The translations under genes and the position numbers were made by a program. This document shows positions 6,249 through 9,432 of a stretch of 9,432 nucleotides of DNA, in pieces. Source of the DNA: Candidatus Acetothermia bacterium (lineage in GTDB: Bacteria > Bipolaricaulota > Bipolaricaulia > Bipolaricaulales > Bipolaricaulaceae); assembly GCA_003552425.1 (NCBI GenBank), contig PUMC01000066.1:1-9432 (forward strand), written 5' to 3'. Every line of letters begins with the position of its first letter. The stretch's first letter is position 1. The notes under the pieces were generated by a model. It made no database searches. It was not told the DNA's origin and was given only the letters and a program-made list of their open reading frames with translations.

Positions 6249-7274
6249 TTAGAGAAGCAGCGTGGCGACCCCGAAATACAGGAGCACGGTGGAGATGTCC
6301 GTGATGGCGAGGGCGATGGGGCCTGCAGCGATCTTCGGATCTAGCTTAAGCGCGTGCAGGAGTGCTGGGAAGCTTAGACCGAACGCACCCGCTGCAGAGA
6401 TGCTGAGGACGAGGCTCGCGGAAAGAACGAGGGCAACCATGCCTTCCCCCCGCCATAACCAAGCCACCAGGCCTACGACGGCACCACAGGCCAGTCCCAG
6501 CATCGACGCGGTGGTCACCTCGCGACGGAGCCTTCGGCCGTACCAACTCCAGGTCGGCATCCTCCCCCGCAAGTCATGGATGGTCACCGTGGCCGCCTGG
6601 ATCGTCACGCTCTCTCCAAGGCCCAACACCAGGGTGAGGAAGAAGGCCAGGGCCAGGCTCTCGCCCAATGTCGTTTCGAAGACGCTGCTTAGCAACGCAG
6701 CTGTGAGGCAGCCCAGGATGGTGGTTGTCAACCATGGGAACCGAATACGAAACGCCCGTACCGGTGACGCCTCACGTACCTGCGACACCCGGAAGCCGAT
6801 GCTCTCGAAGATTCTCCCTGTGTCGGAGAAGTCGACGTTCTCCTCGACCACATGATCGGCGTCGATAACCCCCAACACCCGCTCCTCCTCGTCGACCACG
6901 GGAAGCGCAAGATACCTGTGTTGAAGGAACAGTTCGCAGGCGTCGAACACAGAAGCGGTGTGGGGAATCGATACCACGGGGCCAGTCATGATCGCGTCCA
7001 ACCTCTGATGGAGTTCTGCCGTAAGCAGGCGTCTCGTGGGGGCGACGCCCTGCAGTCGGCCTTCGTCGTCCACTACGTAGAAGTAGGCAATCCGCCCCAT
7101 CGCACCGCGTTTTCTGATCTCATCAAGGACATCGCGCACCGGCATCGATGCGGGAAACGTAGCGACAGGCCGCCGCATCAGCGCGCTGACGGGCTGGGAG
7201 ACGGGACACGAGGAGCCCGCGATGTTGCTCGGACGTTCCAGTAGCGCCTCCTTCCTCAACAAGCGCCACGCCAC
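6249..7274 (-). CDS. Short MgtE-like divalent-cation transporter (CBS pair plus MgtE membrane domain)
   Basis: The protein has 341 residues from GTG at 7274. Two CBS domains come first (about 30-87 and 93-147). The linker helix containing IFESIGFRVSQV follows, then five membrane segments (about 180-198, 205-221, 255-274, 278-303 and 318-341), ending in the family-typical YFGVATLLL. D326 in ITDIST matches the ion-selecting aspartate of the last helix of MgtE Mg2+ channels. It differs from standard MgtE (about 450 residues) in two ways. The superhelical N domain is missing: an in-frame TGA lies at 7292-7290, and no frame further up resembles it. The GGNxGxQ motif is also changed, to GESVTIQAAT (220-229). 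It may be a regulated Mg2+ or other cation transporter; the ion is inferred. AGGAAGGAGG lies inside the frame just before a CTG at codon 12, so the exact start is open. Confidence 0.85.
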   Translation of the reverse strand: MAWRLLRKEALLERPSNIAGSSCPVSQPVSALMRRPVATFPASMPVRDVLDEIRKRGAMGRIAYFYVVDDEGRLQGVAPTRRLLTAELHQRLDAIMTGPVVSIPHTASVFDACELFLQHRYLALPVVDEEERVLGVIDADHVVEENVDFSDTGRIFESIGFRVSQVREASPVRAFRIRFPWLTTTILGCLTAALLSSVFETTLGESLALAFFLTLVLGLGESVTIQAATVTIHDLRGRMPTWSWYGRRLRREVTTASMLGLACGAVVGLVAWLWRGEGMVALVLSASLVLSISAAGAFGLSFPALLHALKLDPKIAAGPIALAITDISTVLLYFGVATLLL

Positions 7275-7598
7275 CAGACGTGGACACGATCAGCGAAGCC
7301 TTACAGCGCCAGCACCGCGTACCGCTCGCACGGATTGTACACGACGGGGTGTTGCACAAGGCTGTTCAGGGAGCTCACGCACACTGCCGGTCGCAGGCTT
7401 ACCACACGGGCTGGTCAGAGGTCAGGGAGAAAGCGCGTGCGGCGGCGAGCATTGATGGGAGCCAGGCTCCGTGTTCAATGGAGGTGATAGTATCTACCGG
7501 GGAGTGGGGGAACCGACCGGCATAGGTGTCGCTGGGGTTCGTTCGGACCCGGTGGCTGGATCAGAGCTGGCGGTTCGCCTTGACCGATGGGAGGAACC
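7275..7598. other. Divergent intergenic region between the MgtE-like gene and the ABC operon
   Basis: This 324-base stretch has no gene I can support. An 81-codon frame on the plus strand (7280-7525) has no recognisable family and no clear ribosome site. Promoters for both neighbours should be here, but I found no good -35/-10 pair on either strand. The one clear structure is the compound dyad at 7450-7480. Confidence 0.4.
7450..7480. promoter_or_regulatory. Compound dyad, possible operator upstream of the ABC operon
   Basis: CATTGA (7450-7455) pairs with TCAATG (7475-7480), and inside it GGAGCC (7458-7463) pairs with GGCTCC (7465-7470) around a single A. The 31-bp element has two nested inverted repeats and lies about 120 bp before the ABC ATPase start. 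It may bind a dimeric regulator of the exporter operon. No regulator gene adjoins it in this window. The symmetry is seen; the role is a guess. Confidence 0.3.
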
Positions 7599-8462
7599 AT
7601 GACGATGCCCGCTATCGATGTTGAGGGCTTGTGCTATGCCTACGGCTCTGTCCAGGCGGTGAGGGGCATCAGCTTTCGCGTGATGCTCGGGGAGATCCTC
7701 GGCTTTTTGGGTCCAAATGGGGCAGGAAAATCCACCACCATCAAGATCCTAACAGGGCAACTTCCACCTCAGGGCGGTCGCGCAAGGGTTCTGGGAAGAG
7801 AGGTTGGGCGTGGTGACCGGGAGCTCCAGGCGCAGATCGGCGTGTGCTTCGAAGACAAGAACCTCTACTTAGACATGACGGCGCTGGAGAACCTGAACTT
7901 CTTTGCTTCGCTTTACGGCATTAAAGATCCACAGGCTCTGGAGGCCTTACGACGTGTGGGGTTGGCTGAACGTGCAAGGGATCGTGTTCACAGCTTCTCC
8001 AAGGGCATGCGCCAGCGTCTCATGGTGGCACGCACGCTCATCCACGGCCCGCGCGTTCTGTTTCTTGACGAGCCAACGGACGGCCTCGATCCGGTTACCG
8101 CAGCGGAGATCCGGAGGACGATTCGCGAAGAAGCGAACCGCGGCGCGGCGGTGCTCTTGACCACGCACGACATGTTTGAAGCCGACGAACTCTCCGATCG
8201 TGTGGCATTCATCAACGAGGGCAAGATCGTGGCTCTGGACACCGTGGAGAACCTCAAGCTTGCGTACGGGGAGCGTTCAGTGCGCGTGCGCTTGCGCGAA
8301 CAGGACGGGGTTCGTGAAGAGCGGCTTGCGCTGACCGAGGACGGGGCATCGAAGTACCTTGCTGATCTGGCTGCATCGCCGGAGCTTCTGACCATCCACA
8401 CGGAAGAGGCGACGCTGGAGGCAATCTTCATCCGGCTTACGGGCAGGGGGCTCGCTGGATGA
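7599..8462 (+). CDS. ABC-2 type exporter ATPase subunit (CcmA/NatA-like)
   Basis: The cytoplasmic nucleotide-binding subunit powers the membrane permease encoded next. It has 287 residues. The Walker A is GPNGAGKST (38-46), the ABC signature is FSKGMRQR (133-140), the Walker B is VLFLDEP (153-159) and the switch histidine is H190 (TTHD). The Q-loop glutamine is replaced by glutamate (CFEDKNLY, E85), and the signature has FSKG for LSGG. Both variants occur in this family and need not mean loss of activity. A C-terminal domain of about 75 residues follows, as in exporters of the Nat/CcmA/drug type. I chose the ATG at 7599 because GGGAGG lies five bases before it; the ATG at 7587 is itself part of that ribosome site. 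The stop overlaps the permease start as ATGA. The cargo cannot be told. Confidence 0.92.
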   Translation: MTMPAIDVEGLCYAYGSVQAVRGISFRVMLGEILGFLGPNGAGKSTTIKILTGQLPPQGGRARVLGREVGRGDRELQAQIGVCFEDKNLYLDMTALENLNFFASLYGIKDPQALEALRRVGLAERARDRVHSFSKGMRQRLMVARTLIHGPRVLFLDEPTDGLDPVTAAEIRRTIREEANRGAAVLLTTHDMFEADELSDRVAFINEGKIVALDTVENLKLAYGERSVRVRLREQDGVREERLALTEDGASKYLADLAASPELLTIHTEEATLEAIFIRLTGRGLAG

Positions 8463-9432
8463 GCGGTCGTGTCTCCCGCAGGGCTGTCGTCGCGGCGCTG
8501 ATCCGACGGGAGTTCATTGTCTACTCCCGGGACAAGCTGTATCTCTTCCTGACGGGGCTCACACTTGTCTTCGTGGTGGGGGTCTTCTGGATCACCCCCG
8601 GTGAGGTCGATGACAACCTGACTGTGGCAGTAAGCCCGCCGCTCGAGAGGCTCATCGCGGAAGGCATGGTTGTCTTTGACGAGAACGGTGTGCTTGAAGC
8701 GACGCCCCATATGCTGCCAGCGCACGGTCGGGCGCCGCAGGAGGGGGTGCGGTTTCTCGAGCTGGAGAACAGAGCAGAGCTGCAGGCTGTACTTCGTGGG
8801 GAGATCGAGGCGTGGCTGAGCAAGAACGGAGAGTTGGTGCTTCGCCAAGCAGAGGGCCTTGATGATCCCCCCGAGGGCGCCGAACGCGTACACCCCACGA
8901 TGGGGATTGCCTTCCCGGAAGAGTTTGCTGCTGATCTGGTTTCGAGTAGAGCGGGTGATGCGGTGATGATCTACGCACACGCATCCGTTCCCTTGGAGAT
9001 CCGGGGCGCGCTGAGGAGCTTCGTCCACGAGATCGCCTACCAGCTCACTGGGCAGGCAGTTCCGGTGACGATGCTCGCGGAGGAGGTGACCGTACTCGGT
9101 CCCGACCGCGCCGGCGATCAGATCGCCTTACGGGAAAAGCTGATCCCGATGATTGCACTGATGATCCTCTTGGTGGAAACCTTGTCGTTGAGTTCACTCA
9201 TTGCGAGGGAGGTTCTGCAGCGAACGGTGACCGCGGTGCTCGTCAGTCCAGCCTGTGTGAGTGACTTCCTTCTCTCGAAGACGATCTTCGGTGCTTCCTT
9301 GGGAACTGCACAGACCGTGCTCGTCCTGGCTTTGGTGGGTGCGTTCACGGCGACGAATTGGCCCCTCTTGCTTGTCAGCATGCTTGTCGGGGCGCTGATG
9401 TTCACCGGGGTAGCGATGATCGTTGGAGCGGC
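8459..9432 (+). CDS. ABC-2 type exporter permease, partial (runs off the right edge)
   Basis: The frame stays open from the ATG at 8459 to the window end: 324 codons plus two bases, with no stop. The protein begins with a basic cytoplasmic tail (IRREFIVYSRDK) and membrane segment 1 (about 27-46). A large extracytoplasmic domain (about 47-225) contains an FLELENRAELQAVLRGEIEA segment and TMGIAFPEEFAADL, both typical of ABC-2 permeases. Segment 2 (229-249) follows, then EVLQRTVTAVLVSPACVSDFLLSK (251-274), the coupling region, and two more segments (about 277-297 and 302-323). One or more further segments are expected beyond the edge. It is coupled to the ATPase by a 4-bp overlap and an AGGGGG nine bases upstream. 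Together they form an exporter of NatAB or drug/polysaccharide type; the substrate is unknown. Confidence 0.9.
   Translation, partial: MSGRVSRRAVVAALIRREFIVYSRDKLYLFLTGLTLVFVVGVFWITPGEVDDNLTVAVSPPLERLIAEGMVVFDENGVLEATPHMLPAHGRAPQEGVRFLELENRAELQAVLRGEIEAWLSKNGELVLRQAEGLDDPPEGAERVHPTMGIAFPEEFAADLVSSRAGDAVMIYAHASVPLEIRGALRSFVHEIAYQLTGQAVPVTMLAEEVTVLGPDRAGDQIALREKLIPMIALMILLVETLSLSSLIAREVLQRTVTAVLVSPACVSDFLLSKTIFGASLGTAQTVLVLALVGAFTATNWPLLLVSMLVGALMFTGVAMIVGA

Noticed and set aside
7334..7361. Minus-strand TACAAT with TTGTGC as a promoter for the MgtE-like gene
   Set aside because: The spacing between the two boxes is 14 bp, too short, and no better -35 lies at 16-18 bp.
7280..7525. 81-codon plus-strand frame in the gap before the ABC operon
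   Set aside because: No ribosome site, no recognisable family, and it would cover the region expected to hold the divergent promoters.
1..9432. CRISPR array, insertion sequence, tRNA or rRNA
   Set aside because: No regularly spaced repeats, transposase-like frames, terminal inverted repeats or cloverleaf-like sequence were found on reading both strands.

Overview
The window is G+C-rich bacterial chromosome with tightly packed genes. No rRNA, tRNA, CRISPR array, insertion sequence or phage gene was seen. The gene mix is a ROK regulator with glycosidases, NadC/NadA, an MgtE-type transporter, an ABC-2 exporter and a trace of a PKD-domain surface protein. It points to a free-living heterotroph that uses oligosaccharides or alpha-glucans, probably from a poorly sampled lineage. 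The sequence alone does not let me name a phylum.

Layout. (1) Positions 16-3737, minus strand: a carbohydrate-utilisation operon. In transcription order it holds a NagC/XylR-type ROK repressor, a GH36/raffinose-synthase-like glycosidase (4-bp ATGA overlap), and the signal-peptide-bearing N-terminus of what looks like a GH13 amylase/pullulanase. The last reading frame is cut by an in-frame TAA 16-18 bases from the window edge, and the family-like sequence appears to continue behind it. The ROK promoter carries a perfect 13-bp inverted repeat over the predicted transcription start, a good candidate autoregulatory operator. (2) Positions 4039-5956, plus strand: nadC-nadA, quinolinate to NAD precursor synthesis, with a second ATGA overlap. 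The nadC promoter sits so close to the GTG that the mRNA is predicted to be leaderless. (3) Positions 5957-6248: the gap between convergent genes. It contains a decayed C-terminal end of a PKD domain with no start codon. (4) Positions 6249-7274, minus strand: a short MgtE-like transporter with two CBS domains and five membrane segments but no MgtE N domain. (5) Positions 7599-9432, plus strand: an ABC exporter. The ATPase is followed, through a third ATGA overlap, by an ABC-2 permease that runs off the right edge.

How they fit. The ROK protein probably represses the glycosidase operon until a sugar is present. The secreted GH13-type protein would act outside the cell and the GH36-like enzyme on the resulting oligosaccharides. 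The nad genes, transporter and ABC exporter look like independent housekeeping units. The points most worth a second look are the interrupted GH13 frame, the ROK operator/start-site arrangement, the leaderless nadC, the PKD relic, and the altered signature motifs in the GH36-like enzyme and the MgtE-like protein.
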